Shown: positions 27,737 through 37,533, numbered from the stretch's first letter. The stretch is DNA of 59,663 nt from Bacteroides muris (ex Afrizal et al. 2022) (GCF_004793475.1 NZ_SRYZ01000024.1:1-59663); one strand, 5' to 3'. The notes: generated from the letters alone by a model not told the origin. Program-made: numbers and translations.

Positions 27737-28639
27737 AACATGAGTTCGGAATAAGAATAAATATATTTTACTGACAATTAGAAATATAGCGATAAAATGT
27801 TAAATTTATAGTGCTGAATATAACATTTAAACGATTACCGCTATGTTTCCAGAGTCTAAAGTTATAGAGATTTATTGTATGGCCGATGATTTTTGCAAGG
27901 AATTTACATTGCAACAGGAAAAATATATGTCTGCAAACATCTGAAACACCTTTTTCCGCATCAGGTTTCCTAACCGTTTTGTGGAACTGGAGAAGGAAGT
28001 ATTGCTTCCCATGACCATCTTCATCAAAAAAGTACTGTTGGGAACCTGTACCGGCATCAGTATTGTTGACTCCACTCCTTTACGTGTTTGTCGTAACCAA
28101 AGAATCCTTATTCATAAGACATTTGAGGGACTTGCCGAACGTGGGAAATGTTCAATGGGATGGTTCTTCGGATTCAAGCTGCATCTGATAATCAATGACA
28201 AGGGTGAGATTCTCAATTTTATGTTCACGCCTGAAAACGTGGATGACCGGGAACCGTTGAAGCAGGGTAAGTTTCTGGAGAACATCAAAGGAAGGCTATG
28301 CGCAGACAAAGGATATATTGGTCAGGCTCTGTTTGGGAACCTTTTCCTTAATGATATACAGCTTGTCACTAAAGTTAAAAATAATATGAAGAATTCACTG
28401 ATGAGTATTGCCGACAAGATTCAGCTCAGAAAAAGAGCCTTGATCGAAACAATCAATGACGAACTGAAGAACATTGCGCAGATCGAACATTCCAGACACC
28501 GTTCATTCAGTAACTTTATAGCCAATTCTTTGTCGGCTATAGCAGCATACTGTTGTTTTGAAAAGAAGCCCGCCATTGACGTAAATTTTGTCAATGACAG
28601 ACAACTGTCTATTTTCTAATTTTATTTCGAACTCACGTT
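27737..28639 (+). mobile_element. Degenerate IS982-family insertion sequence
   Basis: Terminal inverted repeats are visible: AACATGAGTTCG at 27737-27748 and the complement of AACGTGAGTTCG at 28628-28639, with weaker matching further in. Flanks ATAAGAT and ATAAAGAT may be a damaged target duplication. The element abuts the group II intron remnant on the left and the truncated GH9 gene on the right. Confidence 0.75.
27843..28619 (+). pseudogene. IS982-family transposase, internally deleted and frameshifted
   Basis: The start MFPESKVIEIYCMADDFCKEF is typical of IS982 transposases. The frame then jumps from KYM to VCKHLKHLFPHQVS, where relatives have several dozen more residues, and shifts again near 27975. 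The remaining 212 codons are open from 27981 and contain SIVDSTPLRVC, GKCSMGWFFGFKLHLI and LCADKGYIG (parts of the DDE catalytic core), up to the true C-terminus. Inactive because of the internal deletion and at least one frameshift. Confidence 0.85.
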
Positions 28640-28652
28640 AATAAAGATAGCA

Positions 28653-31041
28653 ATGCTTGCATTCTGCACACAAGTGATGGTGCAAGCTCCGTGGAAACCC
28701 GATACGGAACTGGAGAAACAATTACAGCAAAGCAATCATGTGCACCGCATAATGAAAGCTAATCCCGCACACGCCGGACTGACGCGGTGGGAAAAGAAAG
28801 AGGTATTGAAAAGCAGGGTACTCCCTCTTGCCGAAGATTTCGCCTCTTTGCGCCACACTGGACCCGGAACCATACATGTAGACCGTAAAGTCACTGTCTC
28901 AGGCAAAGGAAGTGTCCGCCTGGACACTCCTGCCTCCCTAGGCAAGAAGAATCCAACAAACCGGAATTACGCCACCCCGGAGATTATCCGTCCCCTCGAC
29001 CGGGAAGACTTGCGGGCAATACAACCGCTTTTCCGTTTGGGTATACGTGGATGCACCGGGCGTTTATCTGACCTTTGCCGGTTTCACCCTATACAATGAA
29101 GGAGAGAAAATCATGCCGACTCCCGGACGCTTTGAAGGACAACACTTCGAGACTGTCTATCCCAACAAATGGCAGCACATCATATGGGAAATACCGGACC
29201 TATACCGTGATTGTGTCACCGGCTTTTCGGTAAACATCATGCTGGCAGGTGCTCCTGCAGGAGCCAGCGAACACATGAGCCTATACATAGACGACATGCG
29301 CATCGAAAAGGTAGAAGCGGAAAACAGCCGGGGATTCGACCTGCGAAAAGATGCAATGGCCTACTGCCACAGCGGATACAAGCCGGGAGCACGCAAGCAG
29401 GCTTTGGTGCAGCACATGCCGGAAAGGACTTTCAGCCTGCACGATGCCGCCACGGGACAAATCGTTTATCAAAGTACGGCCAGTCCTCTGAAGCAGGACA
29501 AGAAGCAGGACAAAGGATTTCTTGTACTGGACTTCAGCAGTTTCAATACGCCCGGACAATACTTCCTCTCCATCGGCGACGTACAATCAAAGCCTTTCCT
29601 CATCGGAAATGATGCCTACCTGGCTACCGCCTGGCACACGCTGAACTTCTTCTTTTCCGAACGTTGCGGTTTCGACCAGCCCGGCATTCATCAGGAATGC
29701 CATCAGGATGTATTCGCCTATCATCCCGACGGACAGAGCATGAGCATTGCCGGAGGATGGCACGATGCAGCCGACCTGACTCAAGGAACGGGAAATACAG
29801 CCGAATCGTGCATCGCCCTCCTCGAAATGGCCGGTGCCGTACAAGGCAAAGACAGTATCTTCTACGAACGCCTGCTGGAAGAGGCACGCTGGGGAGTGAA
29901 CTGGATTCTGCGTACCCGCTTCGGTGACGGCTACCGACTGGGCGGACTGATTATCGGCATTTGGACAAAGAATATCCGTGGTGACAAAGACGACATGCAG
30001 ACAGAAGCACGAAATACGCCTACGGACAATCTGAAAGCCGCTTCCAGTTGCGCACTCGCCGCCCCTCATTTTGAAAAGAAAGACCCAGTGTTTGCACGGT
30101 GGTGCCGGAACAGTGCCATTGAGGACTTCCAATTCGCCATCGACCTGCTGGATACGCAAAGGACGGAACAGAACGAAACCGAACTTTATGCCCTTGCCAC
30201 CGTCACAGCCATGCGTTTGTACCGCCTTACACAAGATGTTTACTATCTGGACTGGGCAACCCGGCTGGCACGTACCGTCATGGCGGGCCAACAGTTGGAA
30301 AAGCGTACCGACTGGAAAATCCCCCTACGAGGTTTCTTCTATGAATCTTCCCGGAAAAAACGTATTCTGGCCTATTATCACCAAAGCCAAGAGCACTTGA
30401 TGGCCGAAGGACTCTCGATGCTACTGACAGATGCCCCTACCCATCCGGACGTCCCGTTGTGGAAGGCATCCTGTGAAGCCTATGCAGACTATCTACGCGG
30501 GATTTCACAACTGATTGAGCCGTACGGCATACTGCCAAGCGCCGTATACGAGGTGGATAATACCGATTATAAGAATCTGTACCACGAAGGAGAGCAGGTA
30601 GGGCTTCCCAGCCTGGAAGAATACAATGCACAAGTGCGCAACGGCATCCCTCTCTCGAAGGATTTCTATCTGCGCCGTTTCCCCGTCGCCTATCAGTTCA
30701 GGGGATTCCACGCTGTTGTCATGGGCAAAGCCAAAGCTGCCTTTATTCTTGCACGCCTATTCAACGACAAAGCGTTAAGGGATATTGCAACCCGCCAGGT
30801 AGAATACATATTAGGCTACAACCCGTTTGCCATGAGTACCGTTTATGGAGACGGATATGACTATCCGCCGCTTTACGGGGCATACGCCGGAAATGTTGTG
30901 GGAGCCGTGCCCGTAGGAATCGAAACATTCGAAAATGACGATGAGCCTTACTTCCCGATGCAGAACAATTGTACCTACAAGGAAATTTGGACTCACACCA
31001 CCGCAAGGCTGATGTGGTGTGTAGCAGAACTGTTCAAATAA
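28653..31041 (+). pseudogene. Glycoside hydrolase family 9 gene, broken at the 5' end and by a frameshift
   Basis: GH9 enzymes cleave beta-glucans. The C-terminal 600 or so codons are open (frame from 29047) and hold a (alpha/alpha)6 catalytic domain with GGWHDAADLTQG (the Asp pair) and CTYKEIW near the end, probably containing the catalytic Glu. The N-terminal 125 codons, with a beta-sandwich-like region, are in another frame; the shift lies at about 29000-29030, where NRFSVWVYVDAPGVYL continues. The start is also damaged: only the last part of a signal peptide (CTQVMVQA) remains, 13 bp after the IS982 end. A terminator follows. Confidence 0.8.
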
Positions 31042-31062
31042 ACAGTTCATTATACCGCTAAA

Positions 31063-31095
31063 AAAAGCTCCGGAGTTGAAGGTTCCGGAGCTTTT
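31063..31095 (+). terminator. Terminator after the GH9 gene
   Basis: AAAAGCTCCGGA (31063-31074) pairs with TCCGGAGCTTTT (31084-31095), giving a 12-bp stem with a 9-nt loop and a T-rich end. Confidence 0.8.
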
Positions 31096-31112
31096 CTCTG
31101 TTTTATGGGTAG

Positions 31113-32496
31113 TGTAAAATAAACTGTGTCACGCATTATTTCCTATTAGAAAACTCATCGGTCGGGGAACGGCCAGCACCAAGGGGCGGGACCACCCGTC
31201 CCGACGAGCGTAAAATTACAATAATTTAAATCGTTCTCCAAACTTTATGGCCAGTTGCTGTGAGATTGTAGCCCAATTGGCAAGTGGCATAGTCCACTTC
31301 TTCCGTATATTACGGTATGCAAGATAAACCAGTTTCTCAAGGGCTGTATCCGACGGGAACACGCCTTTGTTTTTTGTTACCTTACGGATCTGACGGTGAT
31401 ACCCTTCAACAGTATTTGTTGTATATATGAGCTTACGAATAGCCGGAGTGTACTGGAAATATTCGGACAGCTTATCCCAATTGTCCTGCCAGGACCTGAT
31501 AACGATAGGATACTGTTCGCCCCATTTTTCTTCCAGCTTAAGAAGTTCATTTTCTGCCGATTCTTTATTTACAGCCTGATAAACGCATTTCAAATCCTTC
31601 AGGAATTCCTTTTGATTTTTGGAGCCTACATGTTTGATGGAATTACGAATCTGATGTACAACACAAAGCTGTACGGCTGTATTGGGATAAACGCTTTGGA
31701 TTGCTTCAGGAAAACCTATCAAGCCGTCTATACAGGTTATAAGAATATCTTCAACTCCACGGTTCTGAAGGTCTGTCAGAACACTGAGCCAGAAGTTTGC
31801 TCCCTCATTTCTTGATATATACATTCCGAGTAGCTCCTTATGTCCTTCTCTGTCAATACCCAGCACATTATAGATTGCACGTGTAACAGCACAACCACGT
31901 TCATCCGTTATTTTATAATGGATGGCATCCATCCAGACTATAGGATAGACAGAATCAAGCATACGTGATTTCCATGCCTTTATTTCCGGAAGTACACGGT
32001 CTGTAATGGAACTGATTGTATCTGCCGATACACGATTACCAAGATTCTCTTCCATCCAGTCACTAATCTCACGTGTGCTGTTGCCAAGAGCATACAGGCC
32101 AATTATACGGTCAGCAACGCCTTCTGCCAGAATGGTCTCACGCTTCTTGATAAATTGTGGATCAAAACTTGAATTACGGTCACGGGGAGTGGATACGGTT
32201 ACCTCACCCAATGGAGCCTGGACCTGCTTTTGCATTTTCCCGTTACGGCGGTTACCCATCTGACGTTCTTCTTCTGTAAGATGTGTATCCATCTCACCCT
32301 CCAGAGCTGCATTCAGAATGCTTTCCAATAAAGGGGCAAAAGCACCGTCTTTACCTAACAAAGGCTTACCTGCTTTCAGCTGTTCAATAGCCTTGTTCTT
32401 GATACTCTCAAAATCAAATTCTTCTTTCATACAAAAAACTGTGTTAGCAAAGTTAATATTTTATTTCTTTTCTTTGCTGACACAGTTTAATTTACA
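31113..32496 (-). mobile_element. IS256-family insertion sequence, apparently intact
   Basis: The inverted repeats TGTAAAATAAACTGTGTCA (31113-31131) and the complement at 32478-32496 differ at one of 19 positions. One full-length transposase gene fills the element. Outside, the 8-bp flanks are ATGGGTAG and TCCTCGTT, so there is no target duplication. Between the left repeat and the transposase stop lies a GC-rich stretch (about 31155-31205) that can fold strongly. Confidence 0.9.
31216..32430 (-). CDS. IS256-family transposase
   Basis: This 404-residue Mutator-type transposase has the family length and all three catalytic positions: Asp in VWMDAIHYKI, Asp in ITCIDGLIGFP, and Glu in TTNTVEGYHRQIRK. 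The CVVHQIRNS segment is the family C/H-type signature. No frameshift or stop interrupts it, so the element could be mobile. It is oriented like valS and is separated from the displaced valS 3' end by the right inverted repeat and 26 bp. Confidence 0.93.
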   Translation of the reverse strand: MKEEFDFESIKNKAIEQLKAGKPLLGKDGAFAPLLESILNAALEGEMDTHLTEEERQMGNRRNGKMQKQVQAPLGEVTVSTPRDRNSSFDPQFIKKRETILAEGVADRIIGLYALGNSTREISDWMEENLGNRVSADTISSITDRVLPEIKAWKSRMLDSVYPIVWMDAIHYKITDERGCAVTRAIYNVLGIDREGHKELLGMYISRNEGANFWLSVLTDLQNRGVEDILITCIDGLIGFPEAIQSVYPNTAVQLCVVHQIRNSIKHVGSKNQKEFLKDLKCVYQAVNKESAENELLKLEEKWGEQYPIVIRSWQDNWDKLSEYFQYTPAIRKLIYTTNTVEGYHRQIRKVTKNKGVFPSDTALEKLVYLAYRNIRKKWTMPLANWATISQQLAIKFGERFKLL

Positions 32497-32522
32497 TCCT
32501 CGTTTTTATGTGTGATGGACAG

Positions 32523-32709
32523 TTATGCCTTTTTCAATGCTGCAATACTTTCCTTGAGAGATTTGATGATACTTTCAGCATCTGCCTGCTTCTTGCGTTC
32601 CATCTCAAGAACGGCGGCAGGAGCATTATTCACAAACTTCTCGTTACCCAGTTTCTTCAGCACACCCTGCAAGAATCCTTCCTTATGCTTCAGTTCGGCC
32701 TCCAATTTC
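32523..32709 (-). pseudogene. Displaced native 3' end of valS
   Basis: The last 62 or so codons of a valyl-tRNA synthetase gene lie here without the rest of the gene: KLEAELKHKEGFLQGVLKKL, then FVNNAPAAVLEMERKK, to the stop. This is the C-terminal coiled-coil arm, which binds tRNA. Base composition and codon use match the native 5' part of valS at 34.6-36.3 kb. A different, AT-rich version of the same segment now ends valS at 33672. The fragment begins 5 bp after the stop of the gene at 32715 and has no start of its own. Confidence 0.85.
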
Positions 32710-32714
32710 CTAAT

Positions 32715-33554
32715 TTACAAATCAAAAAAATGTTCTTTCAACTCTGGAACCAAATTCTTCACATATTGCAATATACTATTATTACAAAAGCTTTGATCAT
32801 AAAATATACCTTCCCACTGAATAGGATCATTCAATATAATAGAAACTATATTTTTACTTATAGGATGGGTTCTAAATGTCATTAATCCATTTGCACTTTT
32901 TTTAGCAGAAGGGTTCCTCCCAAATCTAAAACCAGCATATTCATCATATTGTTCTTTTTCCAAAGCTATAATTTTATTTTTTAAGTATGAAATCAACAAT
33001 AAATCCAATTCTATATTTCGATTTTCCGACAAATAAGCCCAACCTGTTTTAAATATAGAGTAATATTCAAATTCATCAGAAGAAATCCGACGTGAACAAG
33101 ATTGAACCAATTCACAATTTTCCCACAGTCCTTCATTCAGAATAATATCATTGGATTTCAAATCCGCTAAAAAACGAGCTTTTGCTATATCACTTTTTAC
33201 TGCATTAATTCCACCATAACAATCTACACTATTAAACATAGAATCAAGATATTCAGGAAAAATATAATAAACATTTTTATCAGCATAATCAACATCTTTT
33301 TCACTACTAACCACTTTTATCTTCTTTAAACAAATCCCTAATCGATTTGCAATAGACTCAACCAACTTATTCATTCCCCCATTACATACCCAATAATACT
33401 CGAGAATAGGTATAGGATGATTTCTAATAAAATTTTCCACACCTATTAATGAATTCGCAAAAGAAAGAAAATCATTTGTTGATAATCCCAATTTTCTATA
33501 TTCAACCAAAAATGAGCTACGAAAAAAGTCTTGATAATTAAGGTTCAATGCCAT
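32715..33554 (-). CDS. Unknown protein carried with the foreign valS 3' end
   Basis: I do not recognise this 279-residue protein. From ATG 33554 it starts MALNLNYQDFF and looks cytosolic. It shows WVCNGGMNKLVESIANRLG, a Lys/Asp-rich middle, and a C-terminal part with EYAGFRFGRNPSAKKS and FRTHPISKNIVSI. No LAGLIDADG, HNH, GIY-YIG, kinase or protease motif is seen. An alternative ATG at 33635 would add a hydrophobic N-terminus, but would be translated through a hairpin. The gene is as AT-rich as the valS 3' third it follows, and both contrast with their surroundings. A toxin or metabolite enzyme paired with a resistant ValRS is one hypothesis. Confidence 0.75.
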   Translation of the reverse strand: MALNLNYQDFFRSSFLVEYRKLGLSTNDFLSFANSLIGVENFIRNHPIPILEYYWVCNGGMNKLVESIANRLGICLKKIKVVSSEKDVDYADKNVYYIFPEYLDSMFNSVDCYGGINAVKSDIAKARFLADLKSNDIILNEGLWENCELVQSCSRRISSDEFEYYSIFKTGWAYLSENRNIELDLLLISYLKNKIIALEKEQYDEYAGFRFGRNPSAKKSANGLMTFRTHPISKNIVSIILNDPIQWEGIFYDQSFCNNSILQYVKNLVPELKEHFFDL

Positions 33555-33576
33555 TTTACTTCTACTAATATTATAC

Positions 33577-33631
33577 AAAAAGATGATTGCTCTGATTATC
33601 ATACATAACATCTTGACAACAGAGCAATCAT
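33577..33631 (-). terminator. Hairpin with T-run between valS and the unknown gene
   Basis: ATGATTGCTCTG (33583-33594) pairs perfectly with 33620-33631 across a 25-nt loop. On the minus strand it is followed by CTTTTT. It should end valS transcripts. Because the unknown gene starts just 22 bp later, it could also act as an attenuator for that gene. TATAAT-like sequence follows the T-run, but no TAnnTTTG does. Confidence 0.75.
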
Positions 33632-33671
33632 TCACTTATCTAATTATGGGTGCACTTAAATAATATTGCAT

Positions 33672-36329
33672 TTAACTTCTATAAGCTTCCGAACTTTTTG
33701 TTTTGTTTAAAGAATCTATTGTAAACTTTAAAGACGCAATTTTACTCTGTGCATCTTCTAGCTTCTTACGCTCTATTTCTACAACATTCGCTGGAGCTTT
33801 ATTAACAAAATTCACATTACTCAATTTTTTCTGCACACTCTCAAGAAATCCTTCTTGATATTTCAAATCTTCTTCCAATTTCGCCAATTCCGCTGCAACA
33901 TCAATCATTACACCTAAATCTATATAACAAGCAGTTGAACCACTTACTGCTAAAATCAAATCCTTATTATCATTAGAGTTTACATTCTTAATATTATCTA
34001 TATTAATTAACTTCTCCAGAATTACCTTAACAATATTGCACGTTTTATTCTTAGTAACAATTTCTACTAATTTCACCGAATCCCGGTTAGACATATTATG
34101 CAACGACATTTGCTTTCTGATTGCACTAACCCACTCAAATGTTTTATCATATCTAGATGTATTAGGAGTCTTTTTCACTCGCACCGGCACTTGTTGCAAC
34201 ATAATGCTACAATTATTGCCTTCCATATTATGCCACAATTCTTCTGTTATAAAAGGAATAAAAGGATGTAGCAGTTTTAAAAGACTTTTAAAGAATGAGA
34301 GTACTTGACTATAAGTAGAATAATCAATCGGTTTACCATACTCTGGTTTTACTAATTCCAAGTATTTACCAGAAAAATCATCCCAAAACAATCTGTATAT
34401 TTCTCGTAAAGCTTCAGATAATCTGTATTTCTCAAATGATTTATTAATTGATTTTATTGATTTACTTAAAGCATTCTCAAAAAAAGTTGATGCAACTTTT
34501 GACACCTTAGGCTGACTCATATTTACATCAACCTCCCAACCTTTAATTAAGCGAAAGGCATTCCATATTTTATTATTAAAGTTACGCCCTTGCTCACACA
34601 AGGCATTGTCAAAGAAAATATCGTTCCCTGCAGGAGCAGAAAGCATCATCCCCATCCGTACAGCATCGGCACCGTATTTCTCAATCAAATCCAGTGGGTC
34701 GGGAGAATTACCCAACGACTTGGACATCTTACGTCCTAGCTTGTCACGGACAATACCCGTGAAATAAACGTTCTTGAACGGCATCTTGCCTTCATATTCA
34801 TAACCTGCCATAATCATACGGGCTACCCAGAAGAAGATAATGTCCGGACCGGTCACCAAGTCGCTGGTAGGATAATAGTAGCTGATTTCCTCATTGCCCG
34901 GATTATTGATACCGTCAAACAAAGAAATAGGCCACAGCCAGGAAGAGAACCAAGTATCCAGACAGTCTTCGTCCTGACGAAGGTCTTCCTGTTTAAGACC
35001 GGCATTACCCGTTTTCTCTTTTGCCAACGCCAAGGCTTCTTCGGGAGTGGCAGCCACTACATAACCACCTTCCGGCAAAAAATAAGCAGGAATGCGATGC
35101 CCCCACCACAACTGGCGGCTGATACACCAGTCCTTGATATTTTCCAACCAGTTCTTGTACGTATTCTTATATTTGGCAGGATAGAACTTCAACTCATCAT
35201 TCATCACCGGCGGCAAAGCCATGTCGGCAAAGTGCTGCATCTTCAGGAACCACTGCATGGAAAGTTTCGGTTCGATGGGCACGTTGGTACGTTCGGAGAA
35301 ACCTACCTTGTTGGTATAGGCTTCCACTTTCTCCAACAGACCGGCAGCAGCCAGGTCCTTCTCAATCTGCTCGCGCACATCGAAACGGTCCATACCGATA
35401 TACAAGCCGGCAGCTTCACTAAGCGTTCCGTTATCATTGAAGATGTCGATGCTCGGCAGGTTGTACTTCTCACCCAGCATATAGTCGTTCACATCGTGGG
35501 CAGGGGTTACCTTCAGGCAACCTGTACCGAATTCGATGTCTACATAATCGTCCTCGATGACCGGGATAACGCGTCCTACCAACGGAACAATCACCTTCTT
35601 GCCCTTCAACCAAGTGTTCTTGGGGTCATTCGGATTGATGCACATGGCTGTATCTCCCATGATGGTTTCAGGACGGGTGGTGGCAACCACTGCATAACGT
35701 CCTTCGGGGTCACCTTCTACCATATACTTCAGATAGTACAGCTTGCTGTGCTCTTCCTTATAGATTACTTCCTCATCACTAAGGGCGGTCAGTGCTTTCG
35801 GGTCCCAGTTCACCATACGGACACCGCGGTAAATCAGACCTTTGTTATACAAGTCGACAAAGACCTTGAGCACGCTTTCACTGCGTTTCTCGTCCATAGT
35901 GAAAGCCGTACGGTCCCAATCGCAGGAAGCGCCCAGCTTGCGGAGCTGCTTCAAGATGATGCCGCCGTGTTCATCGGTCCATTCCCAGGCGTGCTTCAAG
36001 AACTCGTCGCGGGTAAGGTCCGTCTTCTTGATGCCTTGTGCGGCAAGCTTGTTCACCACCTTGGCCTCGGTAGCAATGGAAGCATGGTCGGTTCCCGGCA
36101 CCCAGCAGGCATTCTTGCCTTCCATGCGGGCACGGCGTACCAGAATATCTTGTATGGTATTATTAAGCATGTGTCCCATGTGCAACACACCGGTGACGTT
36201 TGGAGGCGGAATGACGACGGTGTAAGGCTCACGACCATCGGGTTTCGAACTGAATAATTTGTGGTCCAACCAATACTGGTACCACTTTCCCTCCACGTCA
36301 GCGGGATTGTACTTACTTGCTAATTCCAT
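33672..36329 (-). CDS. valS: Valyl-tRNA synthetase, chimeric
   Basis: ValRS charges tRNA-Val and edits mischarged threonine. The 885-residue protein is complete: the HIGH-type motif HMGH in [16 protein letters not shown] (residues 41-56), the editing domain in the middle, KMSKS in [10 protein letters not shown] (about residue 530), then the anticodon-binding domain and the C-terminal coiled coil ([13 protein letters not shown]). Codons up to about residue 576 (base 34600) look like the neighbours. From there to the stop the gene is AT-rich, with many AAT, ATT and AAA codons. The last 60 residues match the displaced native end at about 36 of 60 positions by hand count. Confidence 0.95.
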   Translation of the reverse strand: MELASKYNPADVEGKWYQYWLDHKLFSSKPDGREPYTVVIPPPNVTGVLHMGHMLNNTIQDILVRRARMEGKNACWVPGTDHASIATEAKVVNKLAAQGIKKTDLTRDEFLKHAWEWTDEHGGIILKQLRKLGASCDWDRTAFTMDEKRSESVLKVFVDLYNKGLIYRGVRMVNWDPKALTALSDEEVIYKEEHSKLYYLKYMVEGDPEGRYAVVATTRPETIMGDTAMCINPNDPKNTWLKGKKVIVPLVGRVIPVIEDDYVDIEFGTGCLKVTPAHDVNDYMLGEKYNLPSIDIFNDNGTLSEAAGLYIGMDRFDVREQIEKDLAAAGLLEKVEAYTNKVGFSERTNVPIEPKLSMQWFLKMQHFADMALPPVMNDELKFYPAKYKNTYKNWLENIKDWCISRQLWWGHRIPAYFLPEGGYVVAATPEEALALAKEKTGNAGLKQEDLRQDEDCLDTWFSSWLWPISLFDGINNPGNEEISYYYPTSDLVTGPDIIFFWVARMIMAGYEYEGKMPFKNVYFTGIVRDKLGRKMSKSLGNSPDPLDLIEKYGADAVRMGMMLSAPAGNDIFFDNALCEQGRNFNNKIWNAFRLIKGWEVDVNMSQPKVSKVASTFFENALSKSIKSINKSFEKYRLSEALREIYRLFWDDFSGKYLELVKPEYGKPIDYSTYSQVLSFFKSLLKLLHPFIPFITEELWHNMEGNNCSIMLQQVPVRVKKTPNTSRYDKTFEWVSAIRKQMSLHNMSNRDSVKLVEIVTKNKTCNIVKVILEKLINIDNIKNVNSNDNKDLILAVSGSTACYIDLGVMIDVAAELAKLEEDLKYQEGFLESVQKKLSNVNFVNKAPANVVEIERKKLEDAQSKIASLKFTIDSLNKTKSSEAYRS

Positions 36330-36371
36330 GTTTTTAAATCTCTATAATTAATTTATTGCGAATAACGGGCG

Positions 36372-36379
36372 CAAAATTA
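36372..36379 (-). promoter_or_regulatory. -7 box of valS
   Basis: TAATTTTG on the minus strand lies 43 bp before the valS start. The -33 is unclear. Confidence 0.45.
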
Positions 36380-36400
36380 ATGAATTAAAATTTAAATATA

Positions 36401-36408
36401 TATTTTTG
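36401..36408 (+). promoter_or_regulatory. -7 box of the DUF3810 gene
   Basis: TATTTTTG lies 23 bp before the ATG at 36431. No TTG at -33. Confidence 0.45.
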
Positions 36409-36430
36409 TCCCTACAAAACAGTATATAAA

Positions 36431-37501
36431 ATGAGGGGGAAGCTAAAAATCCGATATATCATATTAATTGTATTACTGTCTGTCGTATGGGCAACGCAGC
36501 TCATTCCAAGCTTGGGAGAAGTGTATGCACAGTCCGTATATCCGGTAATTTCCCATATTCTGTCCTCCTTTTCAAAACTCATACCTTTTGCCGTAGGCGA
36601 CTTGTTCATTTTCCTCAGCATCATCGGGCTCCTCTTCAATCCCATCAGGGCACGCTATATCCAGAAGAAGAAGTGGAAACAGATTCTGCTGAACGAAATG
36701 GAATACTTGCTGTGGATATATGTATGGTTCTATCTGGCATGGGGACTGAACTACTCACAAAAGGACTTTTATGGCAGGACAAACATTCCTTATACTGCCT
36801 ATACTCCCGAAATCTTTCAGTCATTTGTAGACAACTATATCGACAAGCTGAATGCTTCCTATACAGATGTCACCTCCATTGACGAACCATTGGTCTGCCG
36901 GGAAAGCGTACACGGATACAACCAAATCAGCGATACGCTGGGGATACACCGCCCTCCCCACTCCTCTCCGCGCGTAAAGACCATGCTTTTCACTCCGTTC
37001 ATTTCCATGGTCGGTGTTACGGGAAGCATGGGACCTTTCTTCTGCGAATTCACGCTGAACGGCGATTTGCTTCCACCGCAATATCCCGCTACTTATGCCC
37101 ACGAGCTGGCACACCTTTTAGGCATCACCAGCGAGGCAGAAGCCAACTTCTACGCTTACCAGGTCTGCACCCGTTCGCAGGTGAAAGAGATTCGTTTCAG
37201 CGGCTATCTTTCCGTGCTATCACATGTGCTGGGTAACGCCCGCCGACTGATGAGCGAAGAAGAATACGCAGAGCTTTTCAGCCGGATACGTCCTGAAATC
37301 ATAGAACTGGTCCAAAAGAACCAGCAATACTGGATGGAGAAATACAGTCCGCTCATCGGAGACATCCAGAACTTTATCTACGACTTGTACCTTAAAGGAA
37401 ACAAGATTCAAAGCGGACGCAAGAACTATTCGGAAGTAATAGGATTGCTTATCTCTTACGAAGAATGGAAGAACCACGGGAAAGTGATTCCGGAAGAATA
37501 A
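36431..37501 (+). CDS. DUF3810 membrane protein with an HExxH zinc motif
   Basis: This 356-residue protein has about three N-terminal hydrophobic segments (residues 8-24, 45-65 and 83-98) and a large domain after them. YAHELAHLLGITSEAEANF contains the zinc-metalloprotease pattern HELAH, with a downstream Glu-x-x-Ala-Asn-Phe as in gluzincins. This suggests a membrane-bound peptidase active outside the cytoplasm. The family is labelled DUF3810 and I know of no defined substrate. It is divergent from valS and followed after 32 bp by mazG, probably co-transcribed. Confidence 0.85.
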   Translation: MRGKLKIRYIILIVLLSVVWATQLIPSLGEVYAQSVYPVISHILSSFSKLIPFAVGDLFIFLSIIGLLFNPIRARYIQKKKWKQILLNEMEYLLWIYVWFYLAWGLNYSQKDFYGRTNIPYTAYTPEIFQSFVDNYIDKLNASYTDVTSIDEPLVCRESVHGYNQISDTLGIHRPPHSSPRVKTMLFTPFISMVGVTGSMGPFFCEFTLNGDLLPPQYPATYAHELAHLLGITSEAEANFYAYQVCTRSQVKEIRFSGYLSVLSHVLGNARRLMSEEEYAELFSRIRPEIIELVQKNQQYWMEKYSPLIGDIQNFIYDLYLKGNKIQSGRKNYSEVIGLLISYEEWKNHGKVIPEE

Positions 37502-37533
37502 ACAATATAAATGGTACATTAAACAATATAATC

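Noticed and set aside
28653..31041. Polysaccharide utilisation locus around the GH9 gene
   Set aside because: No SusC/SusD pair, sensor or other glycosidase next to it.
32715..33554. Passenger gene as homing endonuclease or tRNA-dependent cyclodipeptide synthase
   Set aside because: No LAGLIDADG, HNH, GIY-YIG or CDPS signature could be found by eye; the idea is kept only as an open hypothesis.
35097..36257. Long plus-strand open frame (386 codons) opposite valS
   Set aside because: Lies wholly antisense to conserved valS codons; its composition reflects the mirrored gene. No own signals.
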